This document shows positions 30,209 to 38,016 of a stretch of DNA of 64,000 bases, one piece after another. Every line of letters starts with the position of its first letter. The stretch's first letter is position 1. A program made the position numbers and the translations under genes. The stretch covers positions 62,001 to 126,000 of the forward strand of contig NZ_FMCU01000005.1 in assembly GCF_900091525.1 (NCBI RefSeq). The letters are read 5' to 3'. Origin of the DNA: Micromonospora matsumotoense (GTDB lineage Bacteria; Actinomycetota; Actinomycetes; Mycobacteriales; Micromonosporaceae). The notes below the pieces were generated by a model. It did not search any database and was not told the origin of the DNA. It was given only the letters and a program-made list of their open reading frames with translations.

Positions 30209-31285
30209 GTGGCGATGATCCCAGCATCGCCGGACGGTGTGCCGCGGGCCCTCGCAGGATCGTCAGGCATCACCCGGCGCCACCGGCGCGTGTCGATGGC
30301 GGACGTGGCCCGAGCGGCCGGCGTCTCCGCGCAGACGGTATCCCGCGTCTCCACCGGCCATCCCGGTGTTGTCGCGTCCACCCGCCAACAGGTTCTCGCG
30401 GCGATGCAGCAGTTGGGCTACCGGCCCAACAGTGCGGCCCGGGCGCTGAAGAACGGCGAGTTCCGCACCATCGGCGTCATCATCTTCACGCTGTCCACCA
30501 CGGGAAACAGCCGGCTGATCGAGGCGATCGCCACCCACGCCAGCCGGGCTGGTTACGTGATCACGCTCATGCCCGTGGCGACACCCACCCAGCACGGCGT
30601 GCTGGGCGCGTTCACCCGACTGGGCGAGTTGGCGGTGGACGCCGTCATCGTGGTGATGGAGGTGCATCTGCTCGACGCCGCGATGTTCGTCCTCCCGCCG
30701 GGGGTACATGTCGTGGTCGTCGACTCCGATGCCGGCGACCGTTACCGCGTGGTGGACACCGATCAGGCCGACGGTGCGCGGCAGGCCGTCCAACACCTGC
30801 TCGACCTCGGCCACCACACCGTCTGGCACGTCGCCGGGCCGCCGGAGTCCTTCGCCGCCGAGCGTCGGGCGACGGCGTGGCGCTGCGTGCTTGAAGGGGC
30901 GGGTCGGCCCGTACCGTCGATGCATCGCGGCGACTGGTCGGCCGAATCCGGTTACCGCGCCGGCCTCCTGCTGGCAGACGAGGCGTCGTGCACCGCGGTC
31001 TTCGCCGGCAACGACCAGATGGCCCTCGGCGTGCTGCGGGCGTTGCACGAGAAGCAACGGATCGTTCCCCGCGACATCAGCGTGATCGGCTTCGACGACA
31101 TCCCGGACAGCGCCTCGTTCATTCCACCGCTGACCACGATCCATCAGGACTTCGCCGAAGTAGGCCGCAGATGCGTCGAGACCGCGCTGCGACAGATCCG
31201 CAACCAGCCCGTCGAGCCCGGTACCAGCCTGGTGCCGAACCGGCTGGTGACACGGGCCAGCACGGCAACACCGCGAACCGCCTGA
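30209..31285 (+). CDS. LacI family transcriptional repressor
   Basis: The 358-residue protein has a LacI DNA-binding domain at about residues 30-85 (MADVARAAGVSAQTVSRV, then VSTGHPGVVASTRQQVL and GYRPNSAARAL). The hinge helix is followed by a periplasmic-binding-like ligand domain (TIGVIIFTLSTTGNSRLIEA through VIGFDDIPDSASFIPPLTTI). LacI repressors bind palindromes with a central CG, as at O1-O3, and release them on sugar binding. The GTG at 30209 lies four bases after ggag; the ATG at 30215 is the alternative. The ligand is probably a product of the neighbouring hydrolase (inference). Confidence 0.9.
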   Translation: MAMIPASPDGVPRALAGSSGITRRHRRVSMADVARAAGVSAQTVSRVSTGHPGVVASTRQQVLAAMQQLGYRPNSAARALKNGEFRTIGVIIFTLSTTGNSRLIEAIATHASRAGYVITLMPVATPTQHGVLGAFTRLGELAVDAVIVVMEVHLLDAAMFVLPPGVHVVVVDSDAGDRYRVVDTDQADGARQAVQHLLDLGHHTVWHVAGPPESFAAERRATAWRCVLEGAGRPVPSMHRGDWSAESGYRAGLLLADEASCTAVFAGNDQMALGVLRALHEKQRIVPRDISVIGFDDIPDSASFIPPLTTIHQDFAEVGRRCVETALRQIRNQPVEPGTSLVPNRLVTRASTATPRTA

Positions 31286-31348
31286 CCCGAACCGGGCCGC
31301 TCCTGCCGGTGCTTGCGCCCGGATCGTCGTTGGTTGGCTCTGGAGTGG

Positions 31349-31825
31349 TCAGGTGCCGAACCAGCCGGGGACGTCGAGGCGGAAGGAATCCGGCGGGGTG
31401 ACCGCGCGCAGGTCGTCTTCCAGGGCGGCGACCCGGTCCGCGCCGAGCCGCGTCACCCAGCGCTCCCGCAGCGCGTCGAAGAGCACCGCCGACCGGCGTA
31501 GCCCGTCGACACCCTTTTCCGTCATCCGGACCAGTTTGCGGCGGGCGTCGGCCGGGTCGTCGGCGCGTTCCAGGTAGCCGAGGGCGACCAGCCGGTCGAC
31601 GGTCTTTCCGGCGGCCTGCTTCGAGACGCCCAGGCGGTGCCCCAGTTCGGACGCGGTGGTGCCGTCGACCCCGACGGCCTGGAGCACGAAGCCGTGTGCC
31701 GGCCGCAGGTCGGGGTGGCCCTGCCGGGCCAGCTCGGTGTGCAGGTCGTCGATGAGGCTGCGGAAGCCGGCGAGCAGCAGCAGGGGCAGCACGAAGCCGG
31801 GGCGCTCGGGGTCACTTGTCGACAT
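31349..31825 (-). CDS. MarR family transcriptional regulator
   Basis: The 158-residue protein has the winged helix at about residues 40-105 (GTTASELGHRLGVSKQAAGK, VDRLVALGYLERADDPADAR and the KLVRMTEKG wing) flanked by dimerisation helices. The ATG at 31825 lies inside a palindrome, which suggests autoregulation. A TTG at 31834 would add three residues. It is divergent from an AhpD-like gene, which is the likely target. Confidence 0.9.
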   Translation of the reverse strand: MSTSDPERPGFVLPLLLLAGFRSLIDDLHTELARQGHPDLRPAHGFVLQAVGVDGTTASELGHRLGVSKQAAGKTVDRLVALGYLERADDPADARRKLVRMTEKGVDGLRRSAVLFDALRERWVTRLGADRVAALEDDLRAVTPPDSFRLDVPGWFGT

Positions 31826-31834
31826 GTTCGACAA
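31816..31834. promoter_or_regulatory. candidate MarR operator
   Basis: TTGTCGA-CATGT-TCGACAA is a 19-bp perfect inverted repeat over the start codon of the MarR gene and 55-73 bp from the divergent gene. TTGT/ACAA half-sites are typical for MarR proteins. Confidence 0.6.
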
Positions 31835-31888
31835 CCTGGTTTACTGTTTGGACAACCACGTTGACTATCGTACGTGAGGGGTACTGCC

Positions 31889-32449
31889 ATGTCCCGACCG
31901 ACCTTCCCCGTCCACACCCTCGACACCGCGCCCGACGCCGCCCGCCCGGCCATGGCCGGCGTGCACCGGAAGCTCGGCCACCTGCCCGACGGGGTCGGCC
32001 TGATGGCCGCATCCCCGGAGCTGCTCAAGGGCTTCCTGGCGGCCTCCGCCACCTTCGAGGCCACCGACCTCGCGCCGGTCGAGCGGGAGGTGGTGGTGCT
32101 GACGGTCGCCACCCGCAACCGGTGCCACCTCTGCGTGGCGATGCACACCGCGACGCTGCACCGGCTGGGTGCCGCCACTGAACTGATCGCCGCGCTACGC
32201 GACGGCACCGAGCTGCCCGAACCCCGGCTGGCGGCGCTGCGCCGGTTCACCCTCGCCGTCCTCGACCACGCCGGTGACGTGCCGGACGACGAGCTGACCG
32301 CCTTCCTCGACGCCGGCTACCGGGCCCGGCACGCCCTGGACGTGGTGCTCGGGGTCGGGACGTACACCATCTCGACCCTCGCCAACCGGCTCACCCGTGC
32401 CCCGCTCGACCCGCCTCTCGCCGGGTACGCCTGGGAGCCGGCGGCCTGA
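31889..32449 (+). CDS. carboxymuconolactone decarboxylase/AhpD-like protein
   Basis: The 186-residue protein has the AhpD-type redox motif CHLCVAMH (Cys79, Cys82, His86) with upstream glutamate-rich helix VEREVVVLTVATRNR. Members act as alkylhydroperoxidase-like thiol reductases. The ATG at 31889 follows gagggg by six bases; an in-frame GTG at 31874 is less well placed. It is divergent from a MarR regulator, a common pairing in oxidative or electrophile stress responses. Confidence 0.9.
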   Translation: MSRPTFPVHTLDTAPDAARPAMAGVHRKLGHLPDGVGLMAASPELLKGFLAASATFEATDLAPVEREVVVLTVATRNRCHLCVAMHTATLHRLGAATELIAALRDGTELPEPRLAALRRFTLAVLDHAGDVPDDELTAFLDAGYRARHALDVVLGVGTYTISTLANRLTRAPLDPPLAGYAWEPAA

Positions 32450-32560
32450 CCGGAAATGCGGTCCGGGGTCGGGGGTGCCCAGAGCGAGCACCTGCCGCTG
32501 GGCGCGCATAACTAAAAGAAATCTGTAGTTTCGTGCCATTGGCTGACCGGAAACTAAAGG

Positions 32561-32830
32561 TCACCGACAGGTGCGGGCGGCCCAGCCGAGGAAGCGGTCG
32601 TACAGCGCTCCTGGTTTCGGGGCGTCCTGGGGGTGGAGCCGGTACAGGTCCTCGACGGCGGTGTACAGCATCCCGGCCAGGTAGATCGACAGGGCGACCC
32701 GGCTGTTCCGGTAGTCGGCCGCGAGGGTCAGCCGGGCGGTGGCGCACGGCCACGGACCGCCGCAGGCCCGGCAGAGCCACAGCGGCCGGAGTGGGACATG
32801 GAGCCGGGAGCGCTGCGCAGGGCTGGTCAT
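32561..32830 (-). CDS. small cysteine-rich conserved protein (zinc-ribbon-like)
   Basis: An 89-residue protein. Residues 14-33 contain PLWLCRACGGPWPCATAR, whose cysteines at 20, 23 and 29 look like a metal-binding knuckle. The rest is helical (ALSIYLAGMLYTAVEDLYRL). Similar small proteins are widespread in actinomycetes next to XRE/DUF397 genes, but their function is unknown. The ATG at 32830 follows ggag. It is divergent from the XRE gene. Confidence 0.75.
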   Translation of the reverse strand: MTSPAQRSRLHVPLRPLWLCRACGGPWPCATARLTLAADYRNSRVALSIYLAGMLYTAVEDLYRLHPQDAPKPGALYDRFLGWAARTCR

Positions 32831-33146
32831 CGGGTGCTCCTCATCTCGCCTGTGGGCCTGGGGTGGGTCGTGGCGTCGCCGAAGTGCCGGCGCTCCCGGC
32901 GTGCGGACCGTCCGTTGCCGACATGCCGGGCGACTGCCCCTGGAAGCGGGGCCGTCCGTCGCCGACGTGCCGGACGGCCCCGCCACGGTTCCGCCCGTCC
33001 TTTCGGTCGGATCCGGGCGGTTCCGGGTGTGCACAGTCTGATCAGGACGGAATACGATCAGAAGGCGATCGGTCACCCTGTGTGTTCCCTGGCGGTGACG
33101 GTGAGGCCGGTGAAAAACGCGGGCACGACGGTGAGGAGGCGTGCGG
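32831..33146. other. divergent region between the zinc-ribbon-like and XRE genes
   Basis: It contains two imperfect 20-bp direct copies of gtccgtYgccgacRtgccgg (near 32918 and 32953), a strong hairpin at 32948-32981, the inverted repeat CTGATC (33038-33043) with GATCAG (33056-33061) over a TACGAT -10 box (33053-33058), and an aggagg ribosome site at 33134-33139. No gene is seen. Confidence 0.6.
32948..32981. other. 11-bp stem hairpin in a divergent promoter region
   Basis: Perfect arms at 32948-32958 and 32971-32981 enclose 12 bases. It looks like a terminator but no gene ends here, so it may be an attenuator, the end of a short RNA, or a protein site. Confidence 0.5.
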
Positions 33147-33935
33147 ATGGACGAGCGCTTACAGGTGCTGATCGAGGAACTACGGCACATGCGGGCCGCC
33201 CGGAAGATGACCCAGGAGGACCTGGCGAAGGCGGTCAACTACTCGCCGTCCACCGTGGCAATGGTCGAGACCGGGGCGCGCAAGCCGCCGCCGGACTTCT
33301 GGGAGCGGGTCGACGTGGCGCTCGACACCGGTGGCGCGTTCGCCCGGATGCTGGCCCGCCTCGGGTCGCCGCAGTGGATGCGGGAGTGGGAGGCCAACGA
33401 GCGGCAGGCCACCGTGCTCCGGTCGTTCCAGCCCATGGTGGTGCCAGGGCTTCTCCAGACGGCGGCCTATGCCCGCGCGCTGTTCCGCAGCGTCGGCCTC
33501 TTCGACGAGCAGGAGGTGGAGCAGCGGGCCGAGGCGCGGTTGGCCCGGCAGGCGGTGCTGGCGGGCGAACGACCGCCGCAGCTCGTCGCGGTGCTCGACG
33601 AACATGTGTTACGCCGCCCGGTCGGCGGGCCGGTGGTGATGCGCGAGCAACTGTTGCGGCTGGTGAAGGTCGCCACCGAGCACACCCGGGTCCGGCTGCA
33701 CGTCGTGCCCGCCTCGGTCGGCGCGTATCCAGGTGTCGCCGGGGCATTCATCCTGGCTACACTCCCGACCGGGGAGGATGTCGTCTATCTGGACGATCAG
33801 CTCAAGGGCCAGGTGATCGACCACACCGAGGACGTGCTGGCGGTCCGGTCGGCCTGGGAGTCGATCCAGGGGGAGGCGCTGCCGCCCCGGCAGTCGATCG
33901 ATCTGTTGACGGAGGTGGCGAAGTCATGGAGCTGA
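33147..33935 (+). CDS. XRE regulator with DUF5753 domain
   Basis: The 262-residue protein has an N-terminal Cro/CI helix-turn-helix (MTQEDLAKAVNYSPSTVAMV) and a DUF5753 domain from about residue 85 (QPMVVPGLLQTAAYARAL and EHVLRRPVGGPVVM). Such WhiJ-like regulators pair with DUF397 proteins and influence development in streptomycetes. The ATG at 33147 is seven bases after aggagg, better than the GTG at 33141. It overlaps the DUF397 gene by 10 bp. Confidence 0.92.
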   Translation: MDERLQVLIEELRHMRAARKMTQEDLAKAVNYSPSTVAMVETGARKPPPDFWERVDVALDTGGAFARMLARLGSPQWMREWEANERQATVLRSFQPMVVPGLLQTAAYARALFRSVGLFDEQEVEQRAEARLARQAVLAGERPPQLVAVLDEHVLRRPVGGPVVMREQLLRLVKVATEHTRVRLHVVPASVGAYPGVAGAFILATLPTGEDVVYLDDQLKGQVIDHTEDVLAVRSAWESIQGEALPPRQSIDLLTEVAKSWS

Positions 33936-34114
33936 CCGACGCGCGGTGGCGCACCAGCACCCGGAGCAGCACCAACGGCGGGGACTGCGTCGAGGTGGCC
34001 GACAACCTTCCCGGGCTGGTCGCCGTCCGCGACAGCAAGGATCGCGACGGCGGTGTGCTGACCTTCACCCCGGCAGCCTGGCGGTCGTTCGTCGCGCTCG
34101 CCCCTACCCGCTGA
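33926..34114 (+). CDS. DUF397 family small protein
   Basis: The 62-residue protein has the DUF397 pattern: an aromatic WRTSTRSS opening, GGDCVEVADNLPG, VAVRDSKDRDG and LTFTPAAWRSFV. DUF397 proteins are the small partners of DUF5753 XRE regulators. BldB belongs to the same group. The ATG overlaps the XRE gene by 10 bp, so the two are coupled. Confidence 0.92.
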   Translation: MELTDARWRTSTRSSTNGGDCVEVADNLPGLVAVRDSKDRDGGVLTFTPAAWRSFVALAPTR

Positions 34115-34224
34115 CCCGCCCGCTGACCCCGTGCCGGCCGGCGCCGGCTGGCCCGCGCGCTCGCTGACTCGCTTGTCGACCCTGCGCCGGCTGGCGCTGG
34201 CCCGCGCCTGCTGGCCCGCGTTCG

Positions 34225-34256
34225 CTGACTCGCCTGCCGGGCGCAGGGCGAGTCAG
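34225..34256. terminator. terminator hairpin between convergent genes
   Basis: Perfect 10-bp arms (34225-34234 and 34247-34256) with a 12-base loop. The right arm contains the stop codon of the minus-strand hydrolase, so the hairpin can act on both strands. Confidence 0.65.
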
Positions 34257-35125
34257 TCGTGCAGGAAAGGCAGCAGCAGGCTGGCCAACTCGGTGGGGCG
34301 CTCCTCGAACAGCCAGTGGCCGCAGTCGGCGACCACCCGGCCGTCGACCGTGCGGGCGTAGCGGCGTACCTGGTCGGCGACCTGCCCGCCGAGGCTGGCC
34401 GCCGCGCCGACGGCCAGCACCGGCATCGGCAGCGGGTTCTTCCGGTACGCCGTGTTGTCCGCGACGTCCTGCGCGAAGGCCCGGAAGTAGTCGAAGCTGG
34501 CCCGCAGGTGCGCCGGGTCGGCCAGGTGCCGCGCGTACTCCTCGATGTCGGCCGGGCCGATGCTGCCCTTGTTCACCATGATCGAATCGGTGAAGCGGTC
34601 CACCCAGCGTGCCTCCCGGCCGGCGACCAGCTCCTCCGGCAGGCCGTTGGTGAGATTGAAGAAGCCGAAGTTCCACACCGCCGGCCCGGCCGTGCTCAGG
34701 GCGGGGAACGCGTAGATGCTCTCGTCCGGAATCGGTGCCTCGGTCAGCACGAGCCGGGACACCGTGTCGGGGTGGGCGGCGGCGTAGGCGTACGCGACCA
34801 TGGTGCCCACGTCGTGGCCGACCAGCCGGATGTCGTCGGCCAGGCCCAGCCCGGTCAGCAGCCCGTGCAGGTCGGCGGCGACGGTCAACTTGTCGTACCC
34901 CTCGGGTGGGGCGTCGCTGTCGCCGAAACCGCGCAGGTCGGGGGCGACCACCTGGTACGTCGCGGCCAGTTCCGGCAGCAGCCCCCGCCACATCCGCCAG
35001 CACTGCGGGTAGCCGTGCAGCAGCACCACGGTCGGCCCCTGACCGCCCCGGACATAGTTGATCGCCACATCACCGACCTGTGCCCGCTGCTCGGTGAACC
35101 CCGCCGGAACCCGTCCGTCGCCCAT
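34253..35125 (-). CDS. alpha/beta hydrolase, epoxide hydrolase-like
   Basis: The 290-residue protein has the oxyanion motif HGYP (37-40), nucleophile Asp105 in GHDVGTMV and catalytic His270 in DCGHWLFEE. An aspartate nucleophile with HGYP fits epoxide hydrolases and haloalkane dehalogenases better than esterases. The substrate is unknown. The ATG at 35125 fits the start of homologous-looking sequence; longer frames upstream lack coding character. Confidence 0.85.
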   Translation of the reverse strand: MGDGRVPAGFTEQRAQVGDVAINYVRGGQGPTVVLLHGYPQCWRMWRGLLPELAATYQVVAPDLRGFGDSDAPPEGYDKLTVAADLHGLLTGLGLADDIRLVGHDVGTMVAYAYAAAHPDTVSRLVLTEAPIPDESIYAFPALSTAGPAVWNFGFFNLTNGLPEELVAGREARWVDRFTDSIMVNKGSIGPADIEEYARHLADPAHLRASFDYFRAFAQDVADNTAYRKNPLPMPVLAVGAAASLGGQVADQVRRYARTVDGRVVADCGHWLFEERPTELASLLLPFLHD

Positions 35126-35391
35126 CCCTGCCCCCGTCCCGACTCCGGTGGCCGGCCTGCCGGCCACCGTCACCCGTCCAACGAGCAGCTGTTGACCGGA
35201 GAGACGCACCTGCCCGCGCGGGGAGACGTTCACCGAGATCTTGGCAGCTAGTGGCCCCTGTGAGGGCCACTTCTCTCCAAGATCTCTGAGCGAGGCGGCA
35301 GTCCGCCCGTGCGGGAAGGTGCACCTGTCCGGGTGGGGAGGCGCACGCCGCAGGGTCGGACCCGGCGTGGGGGGTGCCGCCCGGGGTGCGG

Positions 35392-35397
35392 GAGACT
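35392..35397 (+). promoter_or_regulatory. -10-like box for mqnL
   Basis: GAGACT followed by ggccgt and ATG matches the six-base leaderless spacing seen at the ubiX gene (CAGGCT) and at 2617 (TACGCT). Confidence 0.4.
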
Positions 35398-35403
35398 GGC
35401 CGT

Positions 35404-36864
35404 ATGGCGGCACGTGGCTTCCCGTACACCGATCTCAAGGACTTCCTCGCGGCGCTGGAGCGCGCGGGCGAACTGCGGCGGGTGACCGTCCCGGTGGACC
35501 CCACGCTGGAGATCAGCGAGGTGGTCACCCGGACGGTCCGGGCCGGTGGGCCGGCGCTGCTCTTCGAGCGGCCCACCCGGGGCGAGATGCCGCTGGCGAT
35601 CAACCTGTTCGGCACCGAGAAGCGAATGGCGATGGCGCTCGGCGTCGACTCGCTGAACGAGATCGGTGACCGGATCGGCGCGCTGATCAAGCCGGAGCTG
35701 CCGGTCGGCTGGTCCGGCATCCGCGAGGGCCTCGGCAAGGTCATGCAGCTCAAGTCGGTGCCGCCCCGCAAGGTGAAGACCGCCCCCTGCCAGGAGGTGG
35801 TCTACTCCGGCGACGACGTCGACCTGGGCCGGCTGCCCGGCCTCCAGGTCTGGCCCGACGACGGCGGGATCTTCCACAACTACGGGCTGACCCACACCAA
35901 GCACCCGGAGACGGGCAAGCGCAACCTCGGTCTCTACCGCCTCCAGCAGCACTCCCGCAACACCCTCGGCATGCACTGGCAGATCCACAAGGACTCCACC
36001 GCCCACCACGCGGTCGCCGAACGGCTCGGCCAGCGCCTCCCGGTCGCCATCGCCATCGGCTGCGACCCGGTGGTCAGCTACGCCGCCTCCGCGCCGCTCC
36101 CCGGTGACATCGACGAATACCTGTTCGCCGGGTTCCTGCGCGGCGAGCGGGTCGAGATGGTCGACTGCCTGACCGTGCCGTTGCAGGTGCCGGCGCACGC
36201 GCAGATCGTGCTGGAGGGCTACCTGGAGCCCGGCGAGCGGCTGCCCGAGGGACCGTTCGGCGACCACACCGGCTTCTACACCCCGGTCGAGCCGTTCCCG
36301 GTGCTGCACATCGAGACGATGACCATGCAGCGCAACCCGGTCTACCACTCGATCGTCACCTCCAAGCCGCCGCAGGAGGACCACGGCCTCGGCAAGGCCA
36401 CCGAGCGGATCTTCCAACCGCTGCTCAAGCTGATGATCCCGGACATCGTCGACTACGACCTGCCGGCCGCCGGGGTGTTCCACAACTGCGCGATCGTGTC
36501 GATCCGCAAGCGCTACCCGAAGCACGCGCAGAAGGTGATGAACGCGATCTGGGGCGCGCACCTGATGTCGCTGACCAAGCTGATCGTGATCGTCGACTCC
36601 GACTGCGACGTGCACGACTACCACGAGGTCGCCTTCCGGGCCTTCGGCAACGTCGACTACGCCCGCGACCTGCTGCTCACCGAAGGCCCGGTCGATCACC
36701 TCGACCACGCGTCCTACCAACAGTTCTGGGGCGGCAAGGTGGGCGTCGACGCGACCCGCAAGCTCCCCACCGAGGGGTACACCCGGGGCTGGCCGGAGGA
36801 GATGACCATGTCGCCGGAGGTCGCCTCCCTGGTCGACAAGCGCTGGAAGGAGTACGGCATCTGA
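35404..36864 (+). CDS. mqnL: menaquinone biosynthesis decarboxylase (UbiD family)
   Basis: The 486-residue UbiD-family protein should decarboxylate the prenylated 6-naphthoate intermediate of the futalosine menaquinone pathway, using prenylated FMN from UbiX. The hallmark segment ERLPEGPFGDHTGFYTP contains catalytic and metal-binding residues, and IGCDPVVSYAAS and NAIWGAHLMSLTKLIVIVD are typical. The ATG at 36864 of the prenyltransferase overlaps its stop. UbiX is encoded at 39285 and mqnE at 48925, so several steps of one pathway lie in this window. The symbol follows the futalosine naming; the family assignment is firm. Confidence 0.93.
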   Translation: MAARGFPYTDLKDFLAALERAGELRRVTVPVDPTLEISEVVTRTVRAGGPALLFERPTRGEMPLAINLFGTEKRMAMALGVDSLNEIGDRIGALIKPELPVGWSGIREGLGKVMQLKSVPPRKVKTAPCQEVVYSGDDVDLGRLPGLQVWPDDGGIFHNYGLTHTKHPETGKRNLGLYRLQQHSRNTLGMHWQIHKDSTAHHAVAERLGQRLPVAIAIGCDPVVSYAASAPLPGDIDEYLFAGFLRGERVEMVDCLTVPLQVPAHAQIVLEGYLEPGERLPEGPFGDHTGFYTPVEPFPVLHIETMTMQRNPVYHSIVTSKPPQEDHGLGKATERIFQPLLKLMIPDIVDYDLPAAGVFHNCAIVSIRKRYPKHAQKVMNAIWGAHLMSLTKLIVIVDSDCDVHDYHEVAFRAFGNVDYARDLLLTEGPVDHLDHASYQQFWGGKVGVDATRKLPTEGYTRGWPEEMTMSPEVASLVDKRWKEYGI

Positions 36865-37775
36865 TGGCCACCGCCGTTACGCCGGCCGCCCGCCCCGGTC
36901 GGGTCAAGTCCTTCCTCAAGCTCGTCGCGATCGAGCACTCCGTCTTCGCGCTGCCGTTCGCGTTCCTGTCGGCGCTGACCGCGATGCAGGTCAACGGCGG
37001 TCGGGTCCGCTGGTGGGACCTGCTGCTGATCACCGTGGCGATGGTCGGGGCGCGGACGTTCGCGATGGCCGCCAACCGCATCCTCGACCGGCGGATCGAC
37101 GCCCGGAACCCGCGTACCGCCGGGCGGGAACTGGTCACCGGGGCGGTGAGCGTGCGGACGGCCTGGACCGGCGCGGCCGTCGCCCTGGTGGTCTTCCTCG
37201 CCGCCGCCGCCCTGCTCAACCCGCTCTGCCTGCTGCTCGCCCCGCTCGCCGTGATCCCGCTGGTCGTCTACCCCTACGGCAAGCGGTTCACCGACTGGCC
37301 GCACGCCATCCTGGCGATCGCCCAGGCGGTCGGCCCGGTCGGCGCCTGGCTCGCCGTCACCGGCACCTTCGCCGGCTCGTGGCCGGCCTGGCTGCTCGGC
37401 GCGGCCGTCGGCCTGTGGATCGGCGGCTTCGACCTGATCTACGCCTGCCAGGACGACGAGGTCGACCGGGTGATCGGGGTACGCAGCGTCCCCGCCCGCT
37501 ACGGCCGACGCTTCGCGCTGCACGCCTCCACCGTGGCGCACGTGGTGACGTTCGCCCTGTTCGTCTGGTTCGGCGCGCTGGTCGGCTACGGCTGGCCCTG
37601 GTGGATCGGGCTGGTGCTCACCGCCGTCGCCTTCGGCTACCAGCACCTGGTGGTCACCCCGACCGACCTCAGCAAGGTCAACCGGGCCTTCTTCACCGCC
37701 AACGGCTTCGTCGGTATCGCCCTGTTCGCCTTCGCCCTGCTGGACCTGCTCCTCCGCCTCAACCTCCACCCCTGA
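36864..37775 (+). CDS. mqnP: UbiA-type prenyltransferase of menaquinone synthesis
   Basis: The 303-residue integral membrane protein has the two aspartate-rich motifs of UbiA enzymes: NRILDRRIDARNPRT near residues 72-86 and DLIYACQDDEVDR near 190-202. Eight or nine hydrophobic helices surround them. It should attach the polyprenyl chain to the naphthoate ring before the UbiD step. It overlaps mqnL by one base. A long hairpin follows the gene. Confidence 0.93.
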   Translation: MATAVTPAARPGRVKSFLKLVAIEHSVFALPFAFLSALTAMQVNGGRVRWWDLLLITVAMVGARTFAMAANRILDRRIDARNPRTAGRELVTGAVSVRTAWTGAAVALVVFLAAAALLNPLCLLLAPLAVIPLVVYPYGKRFTDWPHAILAIAQAVGPVGAWLAVTGTFAGSWPAWLLGAAVGLWIGGFDLIYACQDDEVDRVIGVRSVPARYGRRFALHASTVAHVVTFALFVWFGALVGYGWPWWIGLVLTAVAFGYQHLVVTPTDLSKVNRAFFTANGFVGIALFAFALLDLLLRLNLHP

Positions 37776-37861
37776 CAACCCCACCGGCACGTCATCCTGC
37801 TCCCCACCCCACCCGCCCCTCCTGCTTCACCCACCCCCCACCCACCCCCTGCCTCACCCCG

Positions 37862-37941
37862 GTGATCAAGAGGTTTGCGTCAAGTGATCAAGAGGTTTAG
37901 GTCAACTTTGATCTTCAGGTTGACCTAAACCTCTTGATCAC
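37862..37941. terminator. REP-like terminator hairpin with direct repeat
   Basis: A perfect 23-bp stem (37884-37906 with 37919-37941) has a 12-base loop. A related copy of the left arm, beginning gtgatcaagaggttt, lies just upstream at 37862-37883. The sequence is much more AT-rich than the genes. It sits between convergent genes and can terminate both. The gtgatcaagagg core looks like an interspersed repeat of this genus (from memory, not checked). Confidence 0.8.
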
Positions 37942-37942
37942 C

Positions 37943-38004
37943 GGGGCGGCGGGGCGGCGGGGCGGCGGGGCGGCGGGGCAGAGTGGGGCAGCGGGGCAGC
38001 GGGG
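37943..38004. repeat. GGGGCGGC / GGGGCAGC 8-bp tandem repeat
   Basis: Four to five ggggcggc units are followed by ggggcagc variants next to the hairpin. Runs of four G at 8-base spacing could form a G-quadruplex. Confidence 0.75.
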
Positions 38005-38016
38005 ACTGGGGTGGTG

